Shown here: positions 25,971-34,720 of the stretch, piece after piece
Position numbering within the stretch: position 1 is the first letter of the stretch
Layout: each line of letters opens with the position of its first letter
The notes under the pieces: model-generated
What the model saw: the letters and a program-made list of their open reading frames with translations, nothing else
Databases searched by the model: none
Told to the model about the DNA's origin: nothing
Position numbers and translations under genes: made by a program
Source: CAVVPY01 sp963750295
Lineage (GTDB): Bacteria; Actinomycetota; Actinomycetes; Mycobacteriales; Jatrophihabitantaceae
Direction: 5' to 3'
NCBI GenBank assembly: GCA_963750295.1
Contig: CAVVPY010000001.1
Coordinates: 1,054,001-1,118,000 of the forward strand
DNA length: 64,000 bases

Positions 25971-26756
25971 TCAGGGGAGCGGGTGCCTGAGGTGGAGCCG
26001 GAAGCGGTCCACCTCGGCGAAACCGAGCGCGTGATACACGTTTTCACCGAATTCGGTTGCCTGCAGGACGGCGTACCCGGCCCCCCGCGCGCGCGCCTCA
26101 GCGACTACTGCGGCGGTCACGGCTGCGCCGAGGCCCTGGTGCCGAGCTTCGGGGACCGTGCCGATGTGGATCAATTGGCAGATGTCCCCGTGCAGGTAGC
26201 CCATGCCGGCCGCGACCGCGCGCCCGTCCCGGTTGGCCACTACGGCCACAATGTCCTGCCGGTGCAACGATTCCACGTCCCGGTACACCAGCGGCCAGGT
26301 CGTCGCGAGGGCGCCGATCGTTTCGAAGGCGGCTGCCGAGACCGCGACGAAGGCCTCGCGGCCGCGCTCGTCCGTGACGGTCTCGAACGTCACGTCGCTG
26401 GTGTGTGGCTGCGCGATCGAGTCGCTCGCCGCGACCATGTGCGGAGCGTCGTCAATGGCGGGCGCGCCGCTTCGTTCGAGCAGTTCCGCCATCGCAGCGT
26501 CCTCGGAGCCGACGATCCAGAACCCGTACGACTCCCGATCGCTGAAGAAGGAGTCGGCCAGCTCGAGCAGACGCGCCGGGTCCCGTGTCGGGGAGAGCAG
26601 CATCGCGCCGTTCCAGACGACCGGATCAGGTACCGGCGTGCGGTACATCAGCAGCTCGTCCTCCTGGCGCGCGGTACCGCCGCTTCGCTCAGCGATCTGC
26701 CGGAAGCCGTGAGCAATTGCGGCTGAGGTAGCCGTCCGGTCCGGAAGCGTTGGCAT
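25971..26756 (-). CDS. GNAT-family N-acetyltransferase
   Basis: This 261-residue protein carries a C-terminal GNAT domain. Motif A is QLIHIGTVPEARHQGLGAAVT (acetyl-CoA pyrophosphate loop RHQGLGAA), and motif B includes YAVLQATEFGENVYHALGF. The N-terminal half (about residues 1-110) is less conserved and could be a degenerate second GNAT fold. The acceptor substrate is unknown. It is convergent with the peroxidase-related gene. Confidence 0.82.
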   Translation of the reverse strand: MPTLPDRTATSAAIAHGFRQIAERSGGTARQEDELLMYRTPVPDPVVWNGAMLLSPTRDPARLLELADSFFSDRESYGFWIVGSEDAAMAELLERSGAPAIDDAPHMVAASDSIAQPHTSDVTFETVTDERGREAFVAVSAAAFETIGALATTWPLVYRDVESLHRQDIVAVVANRDGRAVAAGMGYLHGDICQLIHIGTVPEARHQGLGAAVTAAVVAEARARGAGYAVLQATEFGENVYHALGFAEVDRFRLHLRHPLP

Positions 26757-26959
26757 GCCGGACAGTTTTGCATCGGGCCGGTCCGGGCGCAGGATACGGC
26801 GACGACGCGGGCCGGCCTCCTCTCATCTGTCTCTAAGCGCCGCCCGCCGCAAACCGCACTGGGCGAGGTACGTCCGCGGTCTTGCGGCGGGCGTCAGACG
26901 GATCGCTTCGGGTCCGGACCGGCGTAGATGCAGTAGCCGGAATCCGGGGCCTCAGCGTG

Positions 26960-27044
26960 TGTCCGAGGGGGGACTTGAACCCCCACGCCCCGTAAAGGGC
27001 ACTAGCACCTCAAGCTAGCGCGTCTGCCATTCCGCCACCCGGAC
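26960..27044 (-). tRNA. tRNA-Leu (GAG anticodon)
   Basis: This 85-nt tRNA on the minus strand has a 7-bp acceptor stem (GTCCGGG with CTCGGAC, one G-U), D-arm GGCGGAATGGCAGACGC, anticodon stem CTAGC/GCTAG with loop TTGAGGT (anticodon GAG), a long class II variable arm, and T-arm with GTTCAAGTC. The long variable arm and GAG identify leucine (CUC/CUU codons). No CCA is encoded after the discriminator A. Confidence 0.95.
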
Positions 27045-27184
27045 GAGTGCGTCGACCACATTAGCCGATGCCCCCGGACGGCTCGGACGGCAAACCGGCG
27101 GCGTGTCTGGAAGCCCGAGATGCGCAAAGACCTAACACTAAGCTAACATCAGCGACCTCGGGGTAGCTGAGTAGCGAGGCACGG

Positions 27185-27847
27185 ATGCACGTTTCCCCCA
27201 ACGTGCGCCCGCGGTGGCGATTGGTCGCCGTCCTGGGTGCACTTCTCCTCGTCGTCGCGGGCACACTGCTGCCCAGCGACGCTGCGAGCGCGCGGGGACG
27301 CGAGCCCGGCCGGCAGCCGCACGCCCAGCAGGGCGGCCCGGTTGGCGGGGTACTGAACACGGTCGGCCAGACCGTCCAGCGGGTGACGACGACCCTGAAC
27401 CAGGTCGGCTCCCTGCTGGGAGTGCCGACCGTCCAGCCACCCACCCCGGTGCCGACGCCGCGTCCCACCCCGGTGCCGGCGCCCACTCCGGTCCCGCGAC
27501 CGACGTCCACGCCACCCGGGCGGCCGGACCCGTCCACCCCGCCGCCGTCGCAGCCAACGCCGCCCCCGACCAGTGCGCCGCAGACGTCCGAAGCGCCGGT
27601 ACCCGCGTCGGGCTCGGGTGGTTCCGGCACGACGATTAGGCAGCCGGTCCCGGATCCCGGCCCGACGACCGCCCAGCACACGGGCAAGCACACACCCCGG
27701 ACCGTGCCGCAGGCCTTCGACCACCTGCCACGTCCGTTCGGGATGGACGCCACGGTCGGGCTGGCCATCGTGATGATCACCCTGGTCGTGTGCGTCGCGG
27801 CGATGGTCTACGGCGCGGGTTACCGCGGACGGCGCCGCCCGGCGTAG
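27185..27847 (+). CDS. Proline-rich membrane-anchored surface protein of unknown function
   Basis: This 220-residue protein has a signal peptide (LVAVLGALLLVVAGTLLPSDAASA), a short amphipathic region, a Pro/Thr-rich stretch at about 80-155 with VPTPRPTPVPAPTPVP-like repeats, and a C-terminal transmembrane helix (VGLAIVMITLVVCVAAMVYG) followed by RGRRRPA. The topology is outside with a short cytoplasmic tail. There is no LPxTG motif, so it is a type I membrane protein rather than a sortase substrate. I do not recognise a family. Confidence 0.6.
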   Translation: MHVSPNVRPRWRLVAVLGALLLVVAGTLLPSDAASARGREPGRQPHAQQGGPVGGVLNTVGQTVQRVTTTLNQVGSLLGVPTVQPPTPVPTPRPTPVPAPTPVPRPTSTPPGRPDPSTPPPSQPTPPPTSAPQTSEAPVPASGSGGSGTTIRQPVPDPGPTTAQHTGKHTPRTVPQAFDHLPRPFGMDATVGLAIVMITLVVCVAAMVYGAGYRGRRRPA

Positions 27848-27868
27848 GCGGACTGGTAGGAACGCAGC

Positions 27869-29164
27869 ATGACGGTTCCTACCGCGCAGGACGAGGTCGC
27901 CGGGCTGCTCAGTGACCTGATCAGGATCAACACGTCCAATCCGACGCATCCCGAGCGGCCCGCGGCCGAATGGGTCGCCGAGAAACTGGACGAGGTCGGC
28001 ATCGGGTCCCGGATCATCGAGGCCGAGCCGGGCCGGGCGTCGACGATCGCCCGCATCGAGGGCAGCGATCCCGATCGCGCGCCGCTGCTGATCCACTGCC
28101 ATCTCGACGTGGTACCGGCCGACGCGGCCGAGTGGACGGTCGACCCGTTCGGGGGCGAGATCAAGGACGGCTACGTCTGGGGACGTGGCGCGATCGACAT
28201 GAAGGACATGGACGCGATGGTGCTCGCGCTCGTGCGCGACTGGCAGCGCACCGGTCGCAAGCCGCCGCGCGACATTGTCCTTGCCTTCGTCTCGGACGAG
28301 GAGGCCGGCGGCCGCAAGGGGGCGCACTACCTCGTCGACAACCACGCCGACGTGTTCGCCGACTGCACGGAAGCGATCGGCGAGGTCGGGGGATTCAGCA
28401 TCTCGCTCAACGAGCACGCGCGTCTCTACGCCATCCAGACGGCGGAAAAGGGCATCAACTGGCTGCGCCTTAAGGCGTCGGGCACACCCGGGCACGGCTC
28501 GATGGTGCACGAGGACAATGCCGTCGTGCGGTTGGCCGAGGCCGTCGCCCGCATCGGCAACCACGAGTGGCCGCTGGTCATCACCGACACCGTCCGCGCG
28601 ACGGTGGCCGGGCTGAGCGAAGTGACCGGCCGTGACCTCGACCCCGAGAAGGTGGACGAGTGGCTGCCCCTGCTCGGCGGCGCGGCCCGCATGATCGGGG
28701 CGACGATCCGCAACACCGCGAACCCGACAATGCTCAGCGCCGGCTACAAGGAGAACGTCATTCCCGGCCGGGCCGAGGCGGCGATCGACGCGCGCTTCCT
28801 GCCCGGCCAGGAGGACATGCTGCTCGAGACGATCGACGAGTTGATCGGTGCGGACATCGAGCGCGAGTTCATCGTCCGTGACATCGCCGTCGAGACCGGA
28901 TTCGACGGCGACCTGGTCACCGCGATGACCGACGCGCTGAAGGCCGAGGATCCGGGAGCGGTGGCGCTGCCGTATCTGATGAGCGGCGGGACGGACGCGA
29001 AGTCCTTCTCCACGCTGGGGATTCGCTGCTTCGGATTCTCGCCGCTGCTGCTGCCCGCCGACCTCGACTTCATGTCGCTGTTCCACGGCATCGACGAGCG
29101 CGTCCCGGTCGAGGGGCTGCAGTTCGGGGTGCGGGTGCTCGACCGGTTCCTGCACTCAAGTTGA
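27869..29164 (+). CDS. M20-family metallopeptidase (ArgE/DapE/dipeptidase type)
   Basis: This 431-residue protein has the M20 zinc and catalytic residues: HCHLDVVP (H78, D80), GRGAIDMKDMD (bridging Asp), SDEEAGG (E144 general base, E145 ligand), and a late metal His in LFHGIDERVP. A lid/dimerisation domain lies in the middle (GTPGHGSMVHEDN). It cleaves amide bonds of N-acyl amino acids or dipeptides; the exact substrate is unknown. It starts 21 nt after the surface-protein gene. Confidence 0.88.
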   Translation: MTVPTAQDEVAGLLSDLIRINTSNPTHPERPAAEWVAEKLDEVGIGSRIIEAEPGRASTIARIEGSDPDRAPLLIHCHLDVVPADAAEWTVDPFGGEIKDGYVWGRGAIDMKDMDAMVLALVRDWQRTGRKPPRDIVLAFVSDEEAGGRKGAHYLVDNHADVFADCTEAIGEVGGFSISLNEHARLYAIQTAEKGINWLRLKASGTPGHGSMVHEDNAVVRLAEAVARIGNHEWPLVITDTVRATVAGLSEVTGRDLDPEKVDEWLPLLGGAARMIGATIRNTANPTMLSAGYKENVIPGRAEAAIDARFLPGQEDMLLETIDELIGADIEREFIVRDIAVETGFDGDLVTAMTDALKAEDPGAVALPYLMSGGTDAKSFSTLGIRCFGFSPLLLPADLDFMSLFHGIDERVPVEGLQFGVRVLDRFLHSS

Positions 29165-29194
29165 GCTGTCGGTGGTGCGTGCTCGGATGATGTC

Positions 29195-30715
29195 GTGACT
29201 CTCGTTGCCGACGTCGCCGCCGCGAGCGCGGACGTGGGCGCCACCTCGTCGCGGTTGGCGAAGGCGGCGCGCATCGCGGACCTGCTTCACCTCAGCGACC
29301 CAGCCGACATCGCGACCGTCGTCTCGTGGCTCGCGGGGGAGTTGCCGCAACGCCAGATCGGGGTCGGCTGGGCGGCTCTGCGCTCGCTGCCCGACCCCGC
29401 CGAGACTCCGTCGCTCGCGGTCGGGGACGTGGATGCCGCATTCACCGAGATCGGTGTCACGTCCGGCGCAGGGTCGCAAGCACGGCGAAAGGCCTTGCTT
29501 GCCGGCATCTTCGCAGCCGCCACCCACGGCGAGCAGGAGTTCCTGCGCAAGCTGCTGGGCGGCGAGTTGCGGCAGGGGGCGCTGCTCGGTGTCATGTCCG
29601 AGGCGATCGCCAAGGCAGCCGACGTCCCGGCGGCCGAGATTCGCCGGGCCGCGATGCTCGGCGGGGAACTGTCGACGGTGGCCGCCGCGGCACTGACCGG
29701 CGGCCGCGCTGCGCTTGCCGAGTTCGCGTTGCAGGTCATGCGTCCCGTCGGGCCGATGCTGGCCCAGACTGCGACCTCGGTCGCGGACGCCCTCGATCGC
29801 CTCGGTGGCGAAGCGGTGTTCGAGGCCAAGCTGGACGGTGCGCGGGTGCAGTTGCACCGGCACGGCGACGACGTGGCGATCTTCACCCGGTCGCTGGACG
29901 AGGTCACGTCCCGCCTGCCCGAATTGGTCGAGGCCGTGCGCGCACTGCCGGTCACCTCGCTCGTCGCGGACGGCGAGGCGATCGCGCTGCGCGAGGACGG
30001 CCGTCCACACCGGTTCCAGGTCACGGCGTCGCGCTTCGGCACGCGCGCCGACGCGGTCGACCGGTTGCCGCTGTCGGTGTTCGTGTTCGACGTGCTGCAC
30101 GTGGACGGCACCGATCTGCTCGACGCGCCGACGTCCGAGCGGCTGGCCGTTCTCGACCGCATCGTGCCTGAGCATCAGCGCGTCGACCGGCTCGTGACCG
30201 CGGACGCGGGCGCAGCGGCCGACTTCCTTCAGCGCACGCTGGCCGCAGGGCACGAGGGGGTGATGGCGAAGGCGCTCTCGTCTCCCTACGAGGCCGGCCG
30301 CCGCGGTGCCGGCTGGCTGAAGGTCAAACCGGTGCACACCCTGGACCTCGTCGTTCTCGCCGTCGAGTGGGGGTCTGGACGCAGGCGGGGCAAGTTGTCC
30401 AACATCCACCTCGGCGCACGCGCCGCGGACGGGGGATTCGTCATGCTGGGCAAGACGTTCAAGGGCATGACCGACGCCATGCTCGACTGGCAGACGTCCC
30501 GGTTCCTCGAACTCGCCGACGGTCCGACCGACGGATACGTGGTGCGGGTGCGCCCCGAGCAGGTCGTCGAGATCGCCTTCGACGGCCTGCAGGGCTCGAC
30601 CCGCTACCCGGGCGGCATGGCGCTGCGGTTCGCTCGCGTGGTGCGCTACCGCGAGGACAAGCGAGCCGACGAGGCCGACACCATCGACACCGTCCGCGCC
30701 TTCTACGACGAGTAA
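29195..30715 (+). CDS. ligB: ATP-dependent DNA ligase (LigB type)
   Basis: This 506-residue protein has an N-terminal DNA-binding domain (residues about 1-190), then the adenylation domain with nucleophile K212 in FEAKLDGARVQLH (motif I), LVADGEAIA (motif III), EGVMAK (motif IV), GWLKVKP (motif V) and a C-terminal OB domain. The length matches mycobacterial LigB (Rv3062). It seals DNA nicks using ATP; the main replicative ligase should be NAD-dependent LigA elsewhere. Start GTG at 29195. Confidence 0.92.
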   Translation: MTLVADVAAASADVGATSSRLAKAARIADLLHLSDPADIATVVSWLAGELPQRQIGVGWAALRSLPDPAETPSLAVGDVDAAFTEIGVTSGAGSQARRKALLAGIFAAATHGEQEFLRKLLGGELRQGALLGVMSEAIAKAADVPAAEIRRAAMLGGELSTVAAAALTGGRAALAEFALQVMRPVGPMLAQTATSVADALDRLGGEAVFEAKLDGARVQLHRHGDDVAIFTRSLDEVTSRLPELVEAVRALPVTSLVADGEAIALREDGRPHRFQVTASRFGTRADAVDRLPLSVFVFDVLHVDGTDLLDAPTSERLAVLDRIVPEHQRVDRLVTADAGAAADFLQRTLAAGHEGVMAKALSSPYEAGRRGAGWLKVKPVHTLDLVVLAVEWGSGRRRGKLSNIHLGARAADGGFVMLGKTFKGMTDAMLDWQTSRFLELADGPTDGYVVRVRPEQVVEIAFDGLQGSTRYPGGMALRFARVVRYREDKRADEADTIDTVRAFYDE

Positions 30716-30784
30716 TCGCCTGTCGTGGGCTGGAAAACTGACGACGAGCAGAGGATCGTTCATCCGGATCGGGGGTGGGCGAAA

Positions 30785-31591
30785 ATGAGTGCAGCTCAGC
30801 CGATCACCGCGGCGCAGTTGGACGTCGCACTCGGCGAATTGGAGCAGCTAGCCGCGGCCGAGTACGGCGAGACGCTTGCAGACCTGCTGACCGGCGACGA
30901 ACCCGTACGTGGCGACGAACCAGCCACGATGAACGTGCGCGACTCGCACGACGCGTTCTGGCGCCTCGGCCGCCTGGTGGGCATCACGGTCAAGGAACCG
31001 TTCGCGTCCGCTCGCCCGGCGACGGCGGCCGACCTATCCCAGACAGGTGCCCGTCGGGTGTGGGACCTCGATCGATCGGACGTGGCGGCAGCACAACCCG
31101 AACTGTGGCAGTACCGACTGCTGGCGGAATTCCTGGCCACCGAGAAGCGGGCCGGCTATTTCGACTGGCTGCCGCCGACGGACGAACCCGAAGCGCTGCA
31201 GATCGTCCACTTCCTCGGCGCTGCGCACAGTGAACGCGGCGTCTTCGGTGCGCTGATGAAGAGTGCCCGCAAGTATCTCTGCGCCAACGCGGACGTCCAG
31301 GCTGCCTTCCGCGAGCCCGAGCAGCCCACCGACGGTGACGACTCGCCCGATCCGTCGAGTGATCGCCCGGTGGCAGGCAGCAAGGGCAAGGTGCGGGGGG
31401 AGCCGGTGCAGATCGTGGCAGCCGGCATGACGTCGAGTTCGGCCGGAATCTTGATCGACGCTGTGCCGTGGCTCGGTCCTTCGATGGCACCGTTCGTCGC
31501 GGGGTTGCTGCTGCTGATCACCGTCAAGGGTCTGGATGACTTCTGCTCGCGCACCGTTCCCTCGCCCGTCACCGGGGTCGTCGAAACCTGA
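30785..31591 (+). CDS. Hypothetical protein with C-terminal membrane segment
   Basis: This 268-residue protein is not recognised. The first 175 residues are soluble and helical (ELEQLAAAEYGETLADLL, WRLGRLVGITVKEPF, YRLLAEFLATEKRAGYFDWL). An acidic Ser/Pro linker follows (DGDDSPDPSSDRP). The end holds one or two hydrophobic segments (about 218-250) around SSSAGILIDAVPWLGPSMAPFVAGLLLLITV, which could be a hairpin anchor. The ATG at 30785 is preceded by GGGGGTGGG. Codon usage resembles the neighbours. No function is proposed. Confidence 0.6.
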   Translation: MSAAQPITAAQLDVALGELEQLAAAEYGETLADLLTGDEPVRGDEPATMNVRDSHDAFWRLGRLVGITVKEPFASARPATAADLSQTGARRVWDLDRSDVAAAQPELWQYRLLAEFLATEKRAGYFDWLPPTDEPEALQIVHFLGAAHSERGVFGALMKSARKYLCANADVQAAFREPEQPTDGDDSPDPSSDRPVAGSKGKVRGEPVQIVAAGMTSSSAGILIDAVPWLGPSMAPFVAGLLLLITVKGLDDFCSRTVPSPVTGVVET

Positions 31592-31630
31592 CCCGGCACC
31601 GGTTCGGGCGGGCTCGCTCGCGCTGCCATC

Positions 31631-32041
31631 ATGGTCGCCATGGGTGAGTTCGACGTGGTCGTCGCGGCGGGGTCGTTACGCAGCACGGCGGGTGACGTCG
31701 TGCTGTTCCCGCATCGGTGGACGGCGCAAGGGGTAACGGTCGAGGCCGCGTTCACCGGTGCGCACCTGCTGCACCTCGCGACGGCCGGCTGCGTGCTCAA
31801 CGACGTCTATCGCGAAGCCGAACGGCTCGGCGTACCTGTCGACGGCGTGCGTGTGACTGCAACCGGTGATTTCGACACCAGCACCTGGCAGTCGACCGGC
31901 ATCGGATATGCCGTCGAACTCGACAGTTCAGCGTCCGCAGCCGAGGTGGACGCCGTGCTGGAAGCGGTCGACGCGGTCGCGGAGATCCCCAAGTCGATTC
32001 GTGCGGGTGCGACCGTCGAGCGCATGCCCGCCCATCGATGA
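31631..32041 (+). CDS. OsmC/Ohr-family protein
   Basis: This 136-residue protein has the OsmC-like layout: N-terminal strands, a helix with HLLHLATAGCVLNDVYREA (one redox-type Cys) and a second half with RAGATVERM. Ohr/OsmC members reduce organic hydroperoxides with two Cys. Only one clear Cys is visible here (in GCVLND), so peroxidase activity is doubtful and a YhfA-like role is possible. Two in-frame ATGs (31631, 31640) are equally likely starts. Confidence 0.75.
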   Translation: MVAMGEFDVVVAAGSLRSTAGDVVLFPHRWTAQGVTVEAAFTGAHLLHLATAGCVLNDVYREAERLGVPVDGVRVTATGDFDTSTWQSTGIGYAVELDSSASAAEVDAVLEAVDAVAEIPKSIRAGATVERMPAHR

Positions 32042-32122
32042 TGCGCTCAGCAGCAGGCATGCTGCACTCGGGTCAACAAGTACCTTCGTGTTCTGGTGCT
32101 GCGATCGCTAGCTGGAGGGCCG

Positions 32123-32965
32123 ATGCCGAGCGGCGATGAGATCCGAGACGCTCAGCGAGCGACGTGGGCCGGGCTCTCTGCGGGATGGGAGAAGTGGGAC
32201 GCGGTCATCATGGATCAGCTCGGTCCAGTCGGCGCCGCGATGATCGAGCATCTCGACATCGCCGATGATCAGCGGCATCTCGACATCGCCACGGGCACGG
32301 GTGAGCCGGGGCTGACCGTCGCGAGGCTGGCGCCGAGGGGACACGTGGTGCTGACCGACCTCGCCGCGGAGATGCTCGACATCGCCACGCGGCGAGCGCA
32401 CGCGCAGGGAATCACCAATCTCGAGACCGAGGTGTGCAGCGCCGACGACCTGCCCTTCGGTGACGCGACGTTCGACAGCATCTCGGTGCGGTTCGGATAC
32501 ATGTTCTTTCCCGACGTCGCCCGAGCAACCGCGGAGTTCGCGCGCGTGCTCAAGCCGGGCGGACGTGTCTGCTCGTCGGTGTGGGTCAAACCCGAGGAAA
32601 ATCCGTGGACGACGATCCCCATGCAGGCGATCGCGACCGAGGCGGTGCTGGCGCCACCCGACCCGGACGGGCCGAACATGTTCCGGTGCGCCGCCCCGGG
32701 CTATGTCAGTGCCCTGTACGAGGCCGCGGGGCTGCGCGACATCGCCGAGTGGAACGTCGGCGTCGAACTCGTGACGCGATCGGCAGCGCAGTACTGGCAG
32801 ATGATCAGCGAGCACGTCTCGCTCGCCGTCTCGGCGCTTCAGCAGATCGACGAACAGGCACGGAAGCGCATCGCGAAAGCCGTCATCGCCAGGGTCAGCC
32901 CCTACGAAGTCGACGGCAAGGTACGGATTCCGGGCGTGGCCCGCTGCATCGTCGGCACGAAGTAG
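32123..32965 (+). CDS. Class I SAM-dependent methyltransferase (UbiE/COQ5-like)
   Basis: This 280-residue protein has motif I HLDIATGTGEPGL, the acidic post-I strand VVLTDLAAEML, motif II DDLPFGDATFDSISVRFG, and LKPGGRVCSSVW, all typical of UbiE-like C- or O-methyltransferases. The substrate is unknown. The ATG at 32123 has GGAGGG 5 nt upstream, better than the in-frame start at 32096. Convergent with the TMEM175 gene (5 nt between stops). Confidence 0.85.
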   Translation: MPSGDEIRDAQRATWAGLSAGWEKWDAVIMDQLGPVGAAMIEHLDIADDQRHLDIATGTGEPGLTVARLAPRGHVVLTDLAAEMLDIATRRAHAQGITNLETEVCSADDLPFGDATFDSISVRFGYMFFPDVARATAEFARVLKPGGRVCSSVWVKPEENPWTTIPMQAIATEAVLAPPDPDGPNMFRCAAPGYVSALYEAAGLRDIAEWNVGVELVTRSAAQYWQMISEHVSLAVSALQQIDEQARKRIAKAVIARVSPYEVDGKVRIPGVARCIVGTK

Positions 32966-32970
32966 GGACC

Positions 32971-33570
32971 TCAGTCCTTGTCGACCGCATCGCGCTGTGC
33001 GGTGAGGACGCGCTCGACCCGCCGGTCGGGGACCAGCCACATCAGCGCGACGACGATGTAACTGGCGAGACCGAACCAGCGGTCGACGGCGGTCAGGCCG
33101 ATACCCAGGCAGTAGATCAGCGGCGACGCCTTGCCCTTGGCATCCGAGCCGATCGCCGCGCCGAGATAGGACTGCTCGGTGTCGGCGCGCAGCAATGTGG
33201 TCTGCAGAATGTAGTAGGCGATCGCGGCGGCGAGCAGCACGATGCCGTACACCGCAGTCGGTACCGGCGGAAAGTGGTTCTCGCTCATCCATGCCGTCGA
33301 GAACGGGATCAGCGAGAGCCAGAACAACAGATGCAGGTTGGCCCACAGCGACGCGCCGGAGACGTGTTTGACGGCCGACAGCATGTGGTGGTGGTTGTTC
33401 CAGTAGATGCCGAGGTTGACGAAGCTGAGCACGTAGGCCAGCAGGATCGGCACATCCTCACGCAGCGCCTCCCAGCTCGTCCCGTCGGGTGTGTGCAGTT
33501 CCAGCACCATGATCGTGATCAGGATGGCGATGACGCCGTCGCTGAATGCCTCGAGTCGACCCTTGGACAT
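32971..33570 (-). CDS. TMEM175-family (DUF1211) potassium channel-like membrane protein
   Basis: This 199-residue protein starts with the TMEM175 signature RLEAFSDGVIAILITIMVLEL (RxxxFSDG) and has six hydrophobic segments, including WNNHHHMLSAV and YYILQTTLLRA. Bacterial TMEM175 proteins are tetrameric K+-selective channels with one such repeat. A transport role is inferred from the family. Confidence 0.9.
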   Translation of the reverse strand: MSKGRLEAFSDGVIAILITIMVLELHTPDGTSWEALREDVPILLAYVLSFVNLGIYWNNHHHMLSAVKHVSGASLWANLHLLFWLSLIPFSTAWMSENHFPPVPTAVYGIVLLAAAIAYYILQTTLLRADTEQSYLGAAIGSDAKGKASPLIYCLGIGLTAVDRWFGLASYIVVALMWLVPDRRVERVLTAQRDAVDKD

Positions 33571-33606
33571 GTGCGCAGGCTAGTAGCAGGCCCTGATGCC
33601 TGCGGC

Positions 33607-33825
33607 TCAAACGCGCCGTGCTGCCCGAATGCCGAGAACTCCGATCGCCGTGCCGAGAGCGAGCGAGACGACCGTCAGGACGAGGTGGACGGCGAAGAAG
33701 CCGGTCATGCCGTGATCCCAGGATCGCGAGTCCTTCCAGATGTTTTTCAGGAAGGTCGGCCAGATCACCCAACTCCACCCGCCGAACGCAATCAGGAACC
33801 AGGCGACGCGTTTCGAGATCACCAC
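33607..33825 (-). CDS. SCO4848-family small membrane protein
   Basis: This 72-residue protein (MVISKRVAWFLIAFGGWSW ... VIWPTFLKNIWKDSRSW) has two transmembrane segments and closes with LGIRAARRV. It matches my recall of the actinobacterial SCO4848 family. Function unknown. The GTG start at 33825 may be replaced by the next GTG 3 nt on. Confidence 0.78.
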   Translation of the reverse strand: MVISKRVAWFLIAFGGWSWVIWPTFLKNIWKDSRSWDHGMTGFFAVHLVLTVVSLALGTAIGVLGIRAARRV

Positions 33826-33891
33826 CGCTCAAGTATCGGGGTCCGGTGGCCCCGTGGTCTCGGCACGGGCATCGGCCGCAATGATGATCGC

Positions 33892-34179
33892 GTGAACTTC
33901 GAGTTCAGCGGCGAGTTGTTCCACTGGCGCGGACCGGCGCCGTTCTACTTCATCACCGTGCCCGCCGACGCCTGCCGTCACATCAAGGACATGTCATCGG
34001 AGGTGAGCTACGGGTGGGGGGTGATTCCAGCGAGCGTCCATATCGGCTCCACCGAGTGGACGACCTCGCTGTTCCCGAAGGACGGTCGCTACCTCGTCCC
34101 GATCAAGGACCGGGTCCGCCGGGCCGAACAGCTCGAGGACGGTGAGAGTGTCTCGGTGCACTTGCGGGTGGGTCCGTAG
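33892..34179 (+). CDS. DUF1905 protein
   Basis: This 95-residue protein (VNFEFSGELFHWRGPAPFYFITV ... GWGVIPASVHIGSTEWTTSLFPKDGRYLVPIKD) has the complete DUF1905 pattern (PF08922), a small beta barrel of unknown function, here without the bacteriocin-protection (YdeI/OmdA) domain it is often fused to. Start GTG at 33892. Confidence 0.85.
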   Translation: MNFEFSGELFHWRGPAPFYFITVPADACRHIKDMSSEVSYGWGVIPASVHIGSTEWTTSLFPKDGRYLVPIKDRVRRAEQLEDGESVSVHLRVGP

Positions 34180-34204
34180 TCGACGGCTGTCACCCTGATC
34201 GATT

Positions 34205-34220
34205 ACCAACACCGATTGGT
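34205..34220. promoter_or_regulatory. Short inverted repeat ACCAA-N6-TTGGT upstream of the PPOX gene
   Basis: Five-bp arms in an unusually AT-rich gap between the DUF1905 and PPOX-like genes, with a further overlapping TTGG/CCAA pair (34216-34226). It could be an operator or part of a weak terminator. Confidence 0.3.
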
Positions 34221-34294
34221 TGCCAAAACTCTATGGCTGGCCGACATTCATTACCGACTGCTCGTCGCTATGCCTGTCCGAGGGAGATCACGCC

Positions 34295-34720
34295 ATGACC
34301 GCACTGCCGCCACGACTGCGCGAGCTGATCGAGTCCGGCCCGCTGGCGCACCTGAGCACCATCAACGCCGACGGCAGTCCGCAGGTGAGCGTCATCTGGA
34401 TCGGGTTGGACGGCGACGACATCGTCAGCGGGCACATGAGCCATTCGGTCAAGGTGCGCAACATCGAGCGGGACCCGCGGGTCGTGTTGTCCTTCGAGGG
34501 GGCGCGCGATCGCGGCACCTTCCTGAACGAGTACGCCGTGGTGCGGACCCGCGCCACGGTCGAGGCGGGCGAGCAAGCCTGGGAGCTGCTGAACCGCCTG
34601 ATGCGGGTGTACACGAACATGGACGCCGCCTTTCCCGCGCCGAAGGGCCCGGGGTTCGTCCTGCGGTACCCGGTCGAGCGGGTCGGCGGCGTCGGGCCGT
34701 GGGCCGCGGCGTCCCACTGA
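34295..34720 (+). CDS. PPOX-class F420-dependent oxidoreductase
   Basis: This 141-residue split-barrel protein begins LPPRLRELIESGPLAHLSTINADGSPQVSVIW, the classic PPOX/FDOR-B flavin or F420-binding start, with VKVRNIERDPRVVLS in the second strand pair. Likely binds F420 or FMN and reduces an unknown substrate. The ATG at 34295 is preceded by GAGGGAGA. Its stop abuts that of the convergent acyltransferase gene. Confidence 0.82.
   Translation: MTALPPRLRELIESGPLAHLSTINADGSPQVSVIWIGLDGDDIVSGHMSHSVKVRNIERDPRVVLSFEGARDRGTFLNEYAVVRTRATVEAGEQAWELLNRLMRVYTNMDAAFPAPKGPGFVLRYPVERVGGVGPWAAASH

Noticed and set aside
32581..33891. Plus-strand frame that continues into DUF1905 as a longer protein
   Set aside because: The upstream part is antisense to the TMEM175 and SCO4848 genes and is not protein-like; DUF1905 starts at the GTG at 33892.
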